Source: Protofrankia sp963555925 | GTDB taxonomy: Bacteria > Actinomycetota > Actinomycetes > Frankiales > Frankiaceae | Assembly: GCA_963555925.1 (NCBI GenBank) | Contig: CAUVXJ010000094.1 | Span: forward strand, 1-64,000 | Length of the DNA stretch: 64,000 bases | Direction: 5' to 3' | In this document: one piece after another, positions 7,899 through 17,104 of the stretch | How positions within the stretch are numbered: position 1 is the stretch's first letter | Layout: the number at the start of each line of letters is the position of its first letter | Program-made: the position numbers and the translations under genes | The notes under the pieces: model-generated | The model's database searches: none | What the model saw: only the letters and a program-made list of their open reading frames with translations | Told to the model about the DNA's origin: nothing

Positions 7899-8756
7899 TC
7901 AGAACAGGACCGACGCGAAGGTACCGACCCGGTAGAAACCAATCCGGTCATAGGCCTGGCGCGCGGGGTGATTGAACTCATTGACATACAGGCTGACAAC
8001 AGGCGCGAGAGTCGCCTGCGCGATCGCCACCACGCTCGCGGTACCGGCCGCTCCCAGGCCCCTGCCCCGTAGCTCCGGGGTCACCCAGACCCCCTGGATC
8101 TGACAGACGTCTCCAGCCACCGCACCGATCTCGGCCTTGAACACGACCCGCCCGTCTTCGATGCGGGCAAAGGAACGACGGCGGCTGACGAACTCGGCGA
8201 TCCGGGCCCGATAGAGGGCCCCGCCGTCGGCGAGTACCGGAGACACCCCGATCTCCTCGGTGAACATCGCCACACACGCCGGCAACAGCAGGTCCAACTC
8301 GTCCGGACGGACGTGACGCACGGCGGGGTCGGGAGCCACCGCGGGGGGCTCGGAGATCGCCAACAGCGGTTGGTCCGTCCTGATCTCACGGGCCGGTCCC
8401 CATACCGGTTCCAGATACCGCCACATGACCTGCACCGCATCTGCCACACCGACGATCGAGGAACATCGACGGCCCTGGCGGCGGGCCCGCTCGGCGAACG
8501 CCTTCGCCGAAGCCGGACCCGCCGCGACAGGCCAGAGGTTCGCGCCTGAGTAGCACACGGCGGCAAGGCGGCCGTCCACCAGATGGCCCCACATCTGGGC
8601 ACCCAACCGCCAGGGCGCGAGTCCGCAGGCCTCCACCCGGGACGCGACGAACACGTCTGCGATCGGGTTACGCGCGAGCAGCTCCCGTACCGCAGGCAGA
8701 TCGTGGTCGTCAAGCAGGCGGGTGGCCGCGGAGCGGAGCGGAAGGCCCATGGTCAC
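7899..8756 (-). CDS. GNAT acetyltransferase with DUF4081 N-domain (Rv2867c-like)
   Basis: A 285-residue protein. The C-terminal half is a GNAT domain: IQGVWVTPELRGRGLGAAGTASVVA holds the acetyl-CoA-binding R/Q-x-x-G-x-G/A loop, and VSLYVNEFNHPARQAYDRIGF is the late GNAT segment. The N-terminal half matches DUF4081. In M. tuberculosis the orthologue Rv2867c also sits next to ispG, rip1 and dxr, so synteny supports orthology. The substrate is unknown. Confidence 0.88.
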   Translation of the reverse strand: MTMGLPLRSAATRLLDDHDLPAVRELLARNPIADVFVASRVEACGLAPWRLGAQMWGHLVDGRLAAVCYSGANLWPVAAGPASAKAFAERARRQGRRCSSIVGVADAVQVMWRYLEPVWGPAREIRTDQPLLAISEPPAVAPDPAVRHVRPDELDLLLPACVAMFTEEIGVSPVLADGGALYRARIAEFVSRRRSFARIEDGRVVFKAEIGAVAGDVCQIQGVWVTPELRGRGLGAAGTASVVAIAQATLAPVVSLYVNEFNHPARQAYDRIGFYRVGTFASVLF

Positions 8757-8771
8757 AAACGCCGGGCGCTC

Positions 8772-9926
8772 TTACCCGACCGACACCGAAGGCCCGCCGG
8801 GTGCCGCCCCGTCGGCCTCCATCTGCTCGGCCAGCCGCATGGCCTCCTCGATCAGGGTCTCGACGATCTGCGCTTCGGCAACGGTCTTGACAACCTCGCC
8901 CCGGACGAAGATCTGACCCTTGCCGTTGCCGGAGGCAACCCCGAGATCGGCCTCGCGAGCCTCGCCCGGCCCGTTCACCACGCAGCCCATGACGGCGACG
9001 CGCAGTGGCACCGTCATTCCCTCCAGCCCAGCGGTGACTTCTTCGGCCAGCTTGTAGACGTCGACCTGTGCCCGACCGCAGGACGGACACGAAACGATCT
9101 CCAGGGTACGCTGACGCATCCCCAGGGACGCGAGAATGCCGATGCCGACCTTGACCTCCTCGATGGGGGGCGCGGACAGCGACACCCGCAAGGTGTCACC
9201 GATGCCCTCCGACAGCAAGGCACCGAAGGCCACGGCCGACTTGACGGTGCCCTGGAAGGCCGGACCGGCCTCGGTGACACCCAGATGCAGCGGGTAGTCG
9301 CAACGCTGCGCGAGCAACCGGTAAGCCTGGATCATCACGACCGGGTCGTGGTGCTTCACGGAAATCTTGATGTCGGTGAAGCCGTGCTCCTCGAACAGGG
9401 AGCACTCCCACAGCGCCGACTCCACCAACGCCTCCGGGGTCGCCCGTCCGTACTTGGCCAGCAGGCGCTTGTCCAACGACCCCGCGTTCACCCCGATCCG
9501 GATGGGCGTGGCAGCGGCGCCGGCGGCGCGAGCGATCTCCCCGACCTTGTCGTCGAACGCCTTGATGTTCCCGGGGTTGACCCGGACCGCGGCGCAGCCC
9601 GCATCAATCGCGGCGAAGACGTATTTCGGCTGGAAGTGGATGTCTGCGATCACCGGGATCGGCGACTTCTTCGCGATGGCGGCCAGCGCGTCCGCATCGT
9701 CCTGGCTGGGGACGGCCACTCGCACGATCTGGCAACCGGCGGCGGTGAGCTCCGCGATCTGCTGCAGGGTGGAGTTGACATCCGAGGTGAGTGTGGTGGT
9801 CATGGACTGGACGGAGACCGGCGCGTCCCCGCCGACCGGCACCGTGCCGACCTGGATCTGCTTGCTACGACGCCGGGTGGCGAGCGGGAGGGCCGGCGCC
9901 TCGGGCATGCCGAGAGTTACTGTCAC
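8772..9926 (-). CDS. ispG: 4-hydroxy-3-methylbut-2-en-1-yl diphosphate synthase IspG (GcpE)
   Basis: A 384-residue protein with N-terminal TIM-barrel motifs (PVSVQSMTTTLTSDVNSTLQQI, VIADIHFQPKYVFAAIDAG). The C-terminal 4Fe-4S ligands are in VSCPSCGR and GCVVNGPGEAREADLG. It makes HMBPP in the MEP isoprenoid pathway; dxr of the same pathway lies nearby. Its start is 146 bp downstream of the rip1 stop. A stretch of about 140 bp between them shows no gene. Confidence 0.97.
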   Translation of the reverse strand: MTVTLGMPEAPALPLATRRRSKQIQVGTVPVGGDAPVSVQSMTTTLTSDVNSTLQQIAELTAAGCQIVRVAVPSQDDADALAAIAKKSPIPVIADIHFQPKYVFAAIDAGCAAVRVNPGNIKAFDDKVGEIARAAGAAATPIRIGVNAGSLDKRLLAKYGRATPEALVESALWECSLFEEHGFTDIKISVKHHDPVVMIQAYRLLAQRCDYPLHLGVTEAGPAFQGTVKSAVAFGALLSEGIGDTLRVSLSAPPIEEVKVGIGILASLGMRQRTLEIVSCPSCGRAQVDVYKLAEEVTAGLEGMTVPLRVAVMGCVVNGPGEAREADLGVASGNGKGQIFVRGEVVKTVAEAQIVETLIEEAMRLAEQMEADGAAPGGPSVSVG

Positions 9927-10072
9927 GATGTCCTCACTGGCGTGTCGATGGTCGGAAGCTGGACAAAAGACTGACCCGCAAAGCGCTCTAAGCCCGCCGA
10001 GCCAGCGGCGATGCGGTCTCGCTGACAGCAGACCACCATCTAGCTCCTTCTCCGCCGTACAAGAGCGGGAGG

Positions 10073-11266
10073 CTAGTTGAAACTAATCGGATTGACGATG
10101 TCGGCGGATAGGATGATCAGACTCAGGAGCACGAAAAACGCGACCATCGCGTATGCCGCGGGCAGGAGCTTCACGAGGTCGACCCGTTTGACCGGTCCCC
10201 GATAGCCGGTCAACCGGCGCACCCCGTGCCGCGCCTGCTCGAAGCCGAGAACCGCCAGATGCCCGCCATCGAGCGGGAACAACGGCAGCAGGTTGAACAG
10301 GCCGACCGCCAGGTTGACCCCCGCTACCAGCACCAGGAAGTCACCGATCCGCTGGGCGACGGACACGTCCTGTGCCGACAGCAACTCACCACCGGCCCGT
10401 GCCGCACCGACCACACCGACCAGACCGTTGGCGTTGCGATCCTCGCCGAAGAGGTTGGTGAGGTCACCGAGTCGGTGGACCAGCGTGTCGTACATCCCGG
10501 TGACGCCGCTGCCAAGGATGCGCGCGGTCCTCGGGATGGCCGAGATCGGGTTGTACCGCACAACGTCGTAGCCCTGTGCGATGCCGATCGCCCCAACCTG
10601 ATCGTCGCCAGCCAACCCGGTCTGACGGTCACGCCGGGCCGAGACCAGATCAGGTCGTAGCGTCACGGCCTGTCCGTCCCGGTCGACCACGAGGGTCGCA
10701 GGCCCCGGGCCATGATCACGAATGAGGCGGGTGAACTGGCTCCAGTCCCTGATCGTCGTCCCGTCGAAACTCACGACCCGATCACCCACGCGCACACCCG
10801 CGAGCTCGGCCGGACCCACCAGCGCCTGCGGGGCACACTGCCCGGCCACCGGCACGCAGACCGTCCGGCCGACCTTGTTCGCGCTGGGATGCAAGGTGCC
10901 GAGAAGCAGCAACACGCTGTAAATCAGAACGAGGGCGATGACGAAGTGCATGAACGACCCGGCCGCGAGTACGACCGCCCGCTGGCGGGCCGGCCGGGTG
11001 TGGAACGCCCGGTCGGCGTCAGCCGGATCAATCTCCTCGAGCGGGGTCATCCCCTCGATCTTGACGAATCCCCCGGCCGGAAGCGCCTTGATCCCGTACT
11101 CGGTTTCACCCCGGGTACGCGACCACAACGTCGGGCCGAATCCGACGAAGAATTTCGAGGCCTTCATGCCATAGTGACGTGCCGTCATGAAGTGACCGGC
11201 CTCGTGCAGGACGATAGAGACGATCAGAGCCAAGGCGAACGCGACGATGCCAATCGCGTTGGTCAT
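10073..11266 (-). CDS. rip1: Site-2 intramembrane zinc protease (Rip1/RseP family)
   Basis: A 397-residue membrane protein with zinc-binding HEAGH at residues 21-25 in the first transmembrane helix. A central PDZ-like domain (VGPAELAGVRVGDRVVSFDG) follows, then a C-terminal LDG motif (FNLLPLFPLDGGH). The family performs regulated intramembrane proteolysis, for example of anti-sigma factors. The location between dxr and ispG matches Rv2869c. Confidence 0.95.
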   Translation of the reverse strand: MTNAIGIVAFALALIVSIVLHEAGHFMTARHYGMKASKFFVGFGPTLWSRTRGETEYGIKALPAGGFVKIEGMTPLEEIDPADADRAFHTRPARQRAVVLAAGSFMHFVIALVLIYSVLLLLGTLHPSANKVGRTVCVPVAGQCAPQALVGPAELAGVRVGDRVVSFDGTTIRDWSQFTRLIRDHGPGPATLVVDRDGQAVTLRPDLVSARRDRQTGLAGDDQVGAIGIAQGYDVVRYNPISAIPRTARILGSGVTGMYDTLVHRLGDLTNLFGEDRNANGLVGVVGAARAGGELLSAQDVSVAQRIGDFLVLVAGVNLAVGLFNLLPLFPLDGGHLAVLGFEQARHGVRRLTGYRGPVKRVDLVKLLPAAYAMVAFFVLLSLIILSADIVNPISFN

Positions 11267-11320
11267 GGTGCGATCACACCCCGATCACGGCGCTGGAGAA
11301 TGTCGCATCGTACCTCAGCG

Positions 11321-12562
11321 TCACGAAATCATCACTGTCCGATCGACTCCTTGATCGATGAGAGCGCGCACCTGTTCGCGCGCCTCCTGCTCAGTGCTCA
11401 ACACCTCATCCAGGCTCGGACGTTGCATCACCGTGTGCGACATGACCACCTCGGCCACAACGTCGACGATGCGTACGAACGGCAGGCGGTGTCCGAGGAA
11501 GGCCGCCACGGCCTCCTCGTTGGCGGCATTGAAGACCGCGGGCGCGGTCCCGCCGCGGCGCCCGGTCTCCCGGGCGAGATCCACCGCCGGAAACGCGACC
11601 GCGTCCAGGGGCTCGAAGGTCAACGACTGGGCCCGCCGCCAATCCATCGGGGCCTGTGCATCGGCTACCCGATCGGGCCACCCCAGGGCCAGGGCGATAG
11701 GCAGGCGCATGTCGGGCGGGGAGACCTGCGCCAACGTCGACCCGTCGACGAACTCGACCATCGAGTGCACCAGCGACTGCGGGTGGACGACGACGTCGAT
11801 GTCGTCATAGGGCACGCCGAAGAACAGATGCGCCTCGATCAGCTCGAGGCCCTTGTTCATGAGGGTAGCCGAATTGATCGTGACGAGCGGCCCCATGTCC
11901 CAGGTGGGGTGCGCCAGCGCCTGCTGCGTGCTCACCTGGCCCAGTTCGGCGCGGGAGCGGCCCCGAAACGGCCCGCCGCTGGCGGTGAGGACGAGCTTGC
12001 GAACCTCCGCGGCCCGGCCGCCGCGCAGGCACTGGGCCAGCGCCGAATGCTCGGAGTCCACCGGAACGAGCCGGGAAGGATCGCCCTCCAGCGCGTCAAG
12101 GACAAGGGGACCACCGGCGACCAGTGACTCCTTGTTGGCAAGTGCCACCGTGCGACCGGCCCGCAACGCGGCCAGCGTGGGTGCGAGGCCCACCGAACCG
12201 GTGATGCCGTTGAGCACGACATCGCAGGGCCACGCGGCGATCTCCGTGGCTCCGTCCGGTCCGGTGAGAATCTTCGGGATGGCGTACTCGCCCTTGCGGA
12301 AACCCCGCCGGGATGCCTCCGCGTAGAAGGCGAGCTGTAGATCCTGCGCGGCGCAGGCACGGGCTACCCCAACGGCCTCGACACCCAGGTCAAGGGCCTG
12401 AGCGGCCAGCAGGTCGACCCTTGCCCCACCGCCGGTCAGCGCGACCACGCGGAACCGGTCGGGATTGCGTTTCACCACATCTATGGCTTGGGTCCCTATC
12501 GAACCAGTCGAACCAAGCAGGACAACCTCGCGCGGCACCGGGGTCTCGACCACGTCGACCAT
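11321..12562 (-). CDS. dxr: 1-deoxy-D-xylulose 5-phosphate reductoisomerase
   Basis: A 413-residue protein with NADPH-binding VLLGSTGSIGTQAIDVV near residue 14. Substrate and metal segments are LANKESLVAGGPL, VPVDSEHSALAQCL, LTASGGPFRGRSRAEL and HPTWDMGPLVTINSATLMNKGLE (shortened at the family's block). It converts DXP to MEP, the committed step of the MEP pathway. It is the first gene of the dxr-rip1-ispG-GNAT cluster. The likely promoter region is the AT-richer stretch near 12660-12730. Confidence 0.97.
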   Translation of the reverse strand: MVDVVETPVPREVVLLGSTGSIGTQAIDVVKRNPDRFRVVALTGGGARVDLLAAQALDLGVEAVGVARACAAQDLQLAFYAEASRRGFRKGEYAIPKILTGPDGATEIAAWPCDVVLNGITGSVGLAPTLAALRAGRTVALANKESLVAGGPLVLDALEGDPSRLVPVDSEHSALAQCLRGGRAAEVRKLVLTASGGPFRGRSRAELGQVSTQQALAHPTWDMGPLVTINSATLMNKGLELIEAHLFFGVPYDDIDVVVHPQSLVHSMVEFVDGSTLAQVSPPDMRLPIALALGWPDRVADAQAPMDWRRAQSLTFEPLDAVAFPAVDLARETGRRGGTAPAVFNAANEEAVAAFLGHRLPFVRIVDVVAEVVMSHTVMQRPSLDEVLSTEQEAREQVRALIDQGVDRTVMIS

Positions 12563-12713
12563 TGTCGCAGGCGCCCGGAGGGCACGCCCACACCTGTTCG
12601 CCAGCCGACACCCGACCCTGCCTGGGCAGGACTCCTACGCCCGAAAAGGGACGGTGGTCATCAATAAAGTGTTATTTAGCACAGCTCCACCGCGTCGTGC
12701 ACCGGGCACCCGC

Positions 12714-12729
12714 CTTTGCACATGCAAAG
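12714..12729. promoter_or_regulatory. 16-bp palindrome in an AT-rich divergent intergenic region
   Basis: CTTTGCA-CA-TGCAAAG has perfect 7-bp arms around a 2-base centre. It lies between divergent dxr (start 12562) and the gene starting at 12851, close to an unusually AT-rich stretch (TGTTATTTAGCAC, 12669-12681) that could hold -10 elements. This looks like a dimeric repressor operator; the regulator is unknown. The rest of 12563-12850 shows no gene with good support. Confidence 0.4.
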
Positions 12730-12850
12730 TGTCATCGCACTGGTACGCACCGTCCTCGCGCGTTCCCGGGAAACAGCTGACCCGGTTAGCTCAGGTTCAT
12801 CCAGGCTGAGGTTCATCCACAGCCAAGGCCCTGACCCCAGGAGGCCGCGA

Positions 12851-13201
12851 GTGCCACCAGCCGACCGCACGTATCCCGTCCGCCACCATCACCTGGACCA
12901 GCACCTGGACCAGCACCTGGACCGTCGCCGAGGCCGCATCCCACCGGTGCGACACACGGCCACCCGCACCCGACGTTTCCACGTGTACGACCGCGACGGC
13001 GAGGTGATCGCTTCCTTCGACGACTGGGACACCGCGCACGCATGGGCGCACGAGCAGGCCACCGACCCGGCCATCCGGACCCCTCTCGACGTCGACGACC
13101 GCCCGAACCGCATCACCCGACGGGTGCACGCACGCGGGTGTGAATTCATCGCCTGGGAGCCCGTGGCACGCCTGTCGATCGGCTGCGAACACCATGGCTG
13201 A
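12851..13201 (+). CDS. Conserved-looking hypothetical protein, 116 residues
   Basis: The GTG start at 12851 is chosen because AGGAGG lies 6 bases upstream; an ORF extends in frame to 12716 without a better start. The N-terminal 40 residues are low complexity with HLDQ repeats. The rest (RRFHVYDRDGEVIASFDDWDTAHAWAHEQA and HARGCEFIAWEPVARL, here split) looks like a small alpha/beta domain rich in Trp and acidic residues. I do not recognise the family. A 16-bp direct repeat spans its stop codon. Confidence 0.6.
   Translation: MPPADRTYPVRHHHLDQHLDQHLDRRRGRIPPVRHTATRTRRFHVYDRDGEVIASFDDWDTAHAWAHEQATDPAIRTPLDVDDRPNRITRRVHARGCEFIAWEPVARLSIGCEHHG
12890..12922. repeat. 12-bp tandem repeat
   Basis: CACCTGGACCAG at 12890-12901 and 12902-12913, followed by a partial third copy. 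It codes HLDQHLDQHLD near the start of the hypothetical protein. Confidence 0.9.
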
Positions 13202-13217
13202 CGAACACCATGGCTGA
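13186..13217. repeat. 16-bp direct duplication across a stop codon
   Basis: CGAACACCATGGCTGA occurs at 13186-13201 and again at 13202-13217. The first copy ends with the TGA stop of the 12851 gene. The period is not a multiple of three, unlike the duplications inside genes. Confidence 0.9.
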
Positions 13218-13256
13218 CGAACAGCGGAGTTGAGGCCGATGGCGCGGACCGTACGG

Positions 13257-14417
13257 CTATCGCGGGGGCGGTGCGGCGGTGCTCGGCACCGGAGTGGCCG
13301 GCGCGGGCGTCGGATGCCCACGGAAGAAGGCGAAGGCGACCTCGGTGGCGCTGAACTGCGCACGCGCCGCGCCCTTGGGAGGGTCTGCATCCGGATCGGG
13401 CCAGACGTGGCCACCACCCACGCTTGCCAACAGGCCCACGTCACGGCCGGCGGGACAGGACGTGAACACCAACCGCCGAAGAGCGGTGGTGTCCCGCATC
13501 CACGCGCTGGCCGGCCCACAGCCGACGAATCCGGCGTAACGGTCGAGGCGGGCCTGCATCGGCTGTGCCTGAGTGCCCTCGAAGGGTGCGGGACGATCCG
13601 CTCCCCCGCCCTCCAGCGGCGTCACCGGGTCGCTGGTTCCGTTGATCGCCAGCAGGCTCGGCGCGGGGCCCGAACAGCTGGCGGGCAGGACTGCGAAGGC
13701 CACTGGCATGACCGCGGCGAAGATCCCCGGCAGCTCGCAGGCCGCCGTCACAGCCATGTCCGCGCCGTCGGCCAGGCCGGTGGCGAACACCCTGCGGCTG
13801 TCCAGGCACATCCGGGTGCCCAGGTCACCGATGAGCGCAGCCACGAACGCCACGTCGTCCGGTCCGATGGTGGCCCGGCGCGGGAAGTTCCAGCGGCCGT
13901 TCACGCCGTCCGGGGTGACAACCACATAACCCGTCCTGGTACCGATCGCCGCCAGATGGGCGTAGCGCTCCAGCGCGGCCGGGGCCTCCCCGAAGGCGTG
14001 AAAGGCGAGGACGAGCGGTAGCGCTCGGGCGCCTGCGTCGACGGCGGGAACCGCCAGCTGGTAGGTGCGGGTGTCCGCCCCGACCTGGACCGACTGCCGG
14101 CTCGACCCGGCCGCGATGGTCCTGCCGGTCACACATCCGCTCGGCGCGGTCGGCGACGGCGCCGTTGGTCGTGCCCCGGTAGCGCCGGGCGTACCCGCGG
14201 CGGTACCGGCGGGGCCAGCGCCGTCAGCGCCGCCCGCACCCGCTGACTGCCCCACCCTGGTCTGCAGGCCGGGATCGTCCCCACCGAAGTAGAGGACCAG
14301 CCCGATGATGATCAGAATGGCCCCGGCCGCCGCCGTCACCGGAACCCAGCGCGGGTTGCGGTGACGGCGGGCGACAGAGCGACGGGACGAGCGGCGGTCA
14401 CCCGGCGGCACTGTCAC
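13257..14417 (-). CDS. Membrane-anchored PHB-depolymerase/LpqC-like esterase homologue without nucleophile Ser
   Basis: About 386 residues from GTG 14417 (14411 or 14450 are possible starts). An Arg-rich cytoplasmic start is followed by one membrane helix (AGAILIIIGLVLYFGG) and a Gly/Ala/Pro linker. The alpha/beta-hydrolase domain resembles extracellular polyhydroxyalkanoate depolymerases and LpqC: LPLVLAFHAFGE, VVVTPDGVNGRWNF, the Asp in INGTSDPVTP and the His in GGGHVWPD. The usual nucleophile elbow G-x-S-x-G reads ATGLADGAD, so Ser is Ala (codon 13772-13770). It may be a non-catalytic binding protein or use another residue. Confidence 0.75.
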   Translation of the reverse strand: MTVPPGDRRSSRRSVARRHRNPRWVPVTAAAGAILIIIGLVLYFGGDDPGLQTRVGQSAGAGGADGAGPAGTAAGTPGATGARPTAPSPTAPSGCVTGRTIAAGSSRQSVQVGADTRTYQLAVPAVDAGARALPLVLAFHAFGEAPAALERYAHLAAIGTRTGYVVVTPDGVNGRWNFPRRATIGPDDVAFVAALIGDLGTRMCLDSRRVFATGLADGADMAVTAACELPGIFAAVMPVAFAVLPASCSGPAPSLLAINGTSDPVTPLEGGGADRPAPFEGTQAQPMQARLDRYAGFVGCGPASAWMRDTTALRRLVFTSCPAGRDVGLLASVGGGHVWPDPDADPPKGAARAQFSATEVAFAFFRGHPTPAPATPVPSTAAPPPR

Positions 14418-15543
14418 TCCGGTCCGACCCGTCAGCCGCCAGCTGCCCACACGCTGCCGCGATGTCGCGTCCCCTCGTATCGCGCACAGTCGCAGCGATT
14501 CCGCGCCGGCGTAGCCGACGGACGAACTCCCGCTCCCGGCCCCGTTCGCTGGCCCGCCACGACACCGCCCGGGTCGGGTTGAGGGGAATCAGATTGACGT
14601 GCGCAAGCCGACCGGCGAGGAGCCCGGCCAGGGCATCGGCGCGTTCCGGCTGGTCGTTGACGTCGTCGATCAGCGCATACTCGATGCTCACCCGGCGTCC
14701 GGTCACCTCGGCGTACTCCCAGGCCGCGGCGAGTACCTCCGCCACGGGCCAGCGCCTGTTCACCGGGACGAGGCGATCACGCAACTCGTCGTCGGGTGCG
14801 TGCAGGGAAACCGCCAGCGTCACCGGCAGGCCTGTCCCCGCCAGCCGGCGTATCGCCGGCACCAACCCGACCGTGCTCACGGTGATCGACCGTGCCGACA
14901 GCCCCAGGCCCACCGGTGCCGGGCCACTGAGTATCCGCAACGCGGCGATCACGGTGGCGTAGTTGGCCAGCGGCTCGCCCATACCCATGAACACGACGTT
15001 CGACAGCCTGGTCGGGCCGCCCGCAAGCTCGCCGCGGACGAGCGTCCGGGCCGCCGCGACCACCTGGTCCACGATCTCGGCCGTGGACAGGTTGCGGGTG
15101 AGCCCGCCCTGGCCGGTCGCGCAGAACGGACAACCCATCCCGCACCCGGCCTGGCTGGACACGCAGACCGTGGACCGGTCGGGATAGCGCATCAGAACCG
15201 ACTCGATCAACACGCCGTCAAAGGCCCGCCACAGCGTCTTGCGCGTGTCTCCGCCATCACAACTCATGACGTTCACCGGTGTCAGCAGCACCGGTAGCAG
15301 CGCTTCCACAAGGCCGGAGCGAGACGCGACGGGAAGATCCGTCATCGCCTCCGCATCGTCGGCGCACAGATGTCTGGCGAAATAATGGCGGGAGATCTGG
15401 TCGGCCCGGAAGGCCGGCTCGCCCAGGGACACGGCCAGCTCGCGGCGCTGCTCGACGGTGAGGTCAGCGAGATGGCGGGGTGGGTGCACCCGCGCGGAGC
15501 GGACCAGCGGTAGCGGCGCCGATGCGGCGGAGGAATCGGTCAT
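14398..15543 (-). CDS. rlmN: 23S rRNA/tRNA adenine-C2 methyltransferase RlmN
   Basis: A 381-residue radical-SAM enzyme with the CxxxCxxC cluster in SSQAGCGMGCPFCATGQGG and partner segments VVFMGMGEPLANY and VSLHAPDDELRDRLVPVN. The C-terminal Cys in DIAAACGQLA is the methyl-carrying residue of the family. ATG 15543 is preceded by GGAGGGG. It methylates A2503 of 23S rRNA and tRNA A37. Its end overlaps the esterase gene by about 20 bases. Confidence 0.95.
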   Translation of the reverse strand: MTDSSAASAPLPLVRSARVHPPRHLADLTVEQRRELAVSLGEPAFRADQISRHYFARHLCADDAEAMTDLPVASRSGLVEALLPVLLTPVNVMSCDGGDTRKTLWRAFDGVLIESVLMRYPDRSTVCVSSQAGCGMGCPFCATGQGGLTRNLSTAEIVDQVVAAARTLVRGELAGGPTRLSNVVFMGMGEPLANYATVIAALRILSGPAPVGLGLSARSITVSTVGLVPAIRRLAGTGLPVTLAVSLHAPDDELRDRLVPVNRRWPVAEVLAAAWEYAEVTGRRVSIEYALIDDVNDQPERADALAGLLAGRLAHVNLIPLNPTRAVSWRASERGREREFVRRLRRRGIAATVRDTRGRDIAAACGQLAADGSDRSDSAAG

Positions 15544-15563
15544 GACCCCTCCAGTCTGCCAGG

Positions 15564-16448
15564 TCACGATGGTGGCGCGAAGGCGGTGATCAGCAACCAG
15601 GCAACGGGCGCCGTACACAGCACCGAGTCCAACCGGTCCATTATCCCGCCATGGCCCGGCAGCAGGTTGCCCATGTCCTTGATGCCGATGTCCCTCTTGA
15701 GCAACGATTCGCCCAGGTCACCGACGGTCGCCGTGCAGGCGATCGCGATGCCGAGCACCGCCCCCTGCCAGAGAGCGGCATGCAGGGGCCAGGCCATCGA
15801 GACGCTGGCGACGATCACGCATACGACGACGGAACCGGCGAAGCCCTCCCAGGACTTACCCGGCGACACCGTCGGGGCGAGCTTGTGCCGCCCACCCGAG
15901 AGCACACCCGCGGTGTACCCGCCGATGTCACTGGCCGCGGCGGTAGCCAGGAAAGCGACCACGCGGCGCGGCCCGTCCGGCGGGCTGGTCAGCAGGGCTG
16001 CGAAGCCGGCCGGGAGACCGATATACGCCGCGCAGAACACCCCGGCCGCCATGTCGGTCAACAGGTGCTGGTCAGAATAGGCGAGCCGCCAAGCGGTCGT
16101 TACGACGACCGTCGCGGCCAGGGCCAGCACCAGACCGGAGGTACCGGTGAGGTAGGCCACCGCCGGCATGGCCGCCGTCCCCACCGCGAGCGGCGCCAGA
16201 GCGATCCTTCTCCCGCACAGGCGCAACGCTCTGACCATCTCGAACTCGCCAACCGTGACAGCCGCGCAAATCACGGCGATCCACAGTGGACGCACCGTGA
16301 ACAGGGGCACGATAATGATCAACGCCAGCACAATACCGACTATGATCGCCGCGGGAAGATCCCGACCTGCTCGCACCCGGCGCACCTCGAGCTCGCGGGT
16401 CGCATGTCCGACGCCCGTCACGCGATCCCCACCCAAGGCCCTGACCAT
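15564..16448 (-). CDS. cdsA: Phosphatidate cytidylyltransferase CdsA
   Basis: A 294-residue polytopic membrane protein. The C-terminal CDP-diglyceride synthase signature is clear: TATVGDLGESLLKRDIGIKD and NLLPGHGGIMDRLDSVL. SPGKSWEGFAGS is the second conserved block. It forms CDP-diacylglycerol from phosphatidate and CTP for phospholipid synthesis. It lies 20 bases upstream of rlmN and downstream of frr, the usual actinobacterial order. Confidence 0.95.
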   Translation of the reverse strand: MVRALGGDRVTGVGHATRELEVRRVRAGRDLPAAIIVGIVLALIIIVPLFTVRPLWIAVICAAVTVGEFEMVRALRLCGRRIALAPLAVGTAAMPAVAYLTGTSGLVLALAATVVVTTAWRLAYSDQHLLTDMAAGVFCAAYIGLPAGFAALLTSPPDGPRRVVAFLATAAASDIGGYTAGVLSGGRHKLAPTVSPGKSWEGFAGSVVVCVIVASVSMAWPLHAALWQGAVLGIAIACTATVGDLGESLLKRDIGIKDMGNLLPGHGGIMDRLDSVLCTAPVAWLLITAFAPPS

Positions 16449-16546
16449 GAACTTCTCTTACCGGCCGGGGCGACGGGCATGCACGATATCACCCTGGAAC
16501 GTGTTCGACTCACGGCTGCGGACGGCAGCGTGCCTGTCTGCGTCGG

Positions 16547-17104
16547 TCAGACGGCAAGCAGCTCCGACTCCTTGTGCCGCAGCAACTCGTCCACCTGGCC
16601 GACATATCGATGAGTTGCCTCGTCCAGGTCCTTCTCCGCGCGCCGGCCCTCGTCCTCACCCGCATCGCCATCGCGGACGATGCGGTCGATGGCCTCCTTG
16701 GCGTGCCGGCGGACGTTGCGAATGCTGATCTTCGCATCCTCCGCCTTGGTCCGCGCGACCTTGGCGAGGTCCCGTCGCCGCTGCTCGGAGAGCTCGGGAA
16801 AGATGCACCGAATAATCGTTCCGTCGTTGCTCGGATTCACACCGAGGTCGGAGTCTCGGACGGCCTTTTCAACCGCCGCCAGCGAGCCCTTGTCGTACGG
16901 CGTGATGATCACCATTCGTGGTTCCGGAATGTGGAACGACGCCAGCTGGCTCACCGGCGTCGGCGCGCCGTAGTAGTCGACGAGAACCTTCGAGAACACC
17001 GAAGGAGTGATCCGCCCCGTCCGGATGTTGGCGAAGTCGTCCTTCGCGACCAGGACCGCCTTGTCCATCTTCTCCTCGGCCTCGAGGAGCACGTCGTCGA
17101 TCAC
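16547..17104 (-). CDS. frr: Ribosome recycling factor
   Basis: A 185-residue protein, the full family length. MDKAVLVAKDDFANIRTGRI, YYGAPTPVSQLASF, DLGVNPSNDGTIIRCIFPEL and RRDLAKVARTKAEDAKISIR are the RRF blocks. It splits post-termination ribosomes with EF-G. The start overlaps the pyrH stop by 4 bases, so translation is coupled. Confidence 0.97.
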   Translation of the reverse strand: MIDDVLLEAEEKMDKAVLVAKDDFANIRTGRITPSVFSKVLVDYYGAPTPVSQLASFHIPEPRMVIITPYDKGSLAAVEKAVRDSDLGVNPSNDGTIIRCIFPELSEQRRRDLAKVARTKAEDAKISIRNVRRHAKEAIDRIVRDGDAGEDEGRRAEKDLDEATHRYVGQVDELLRHKESELLAV

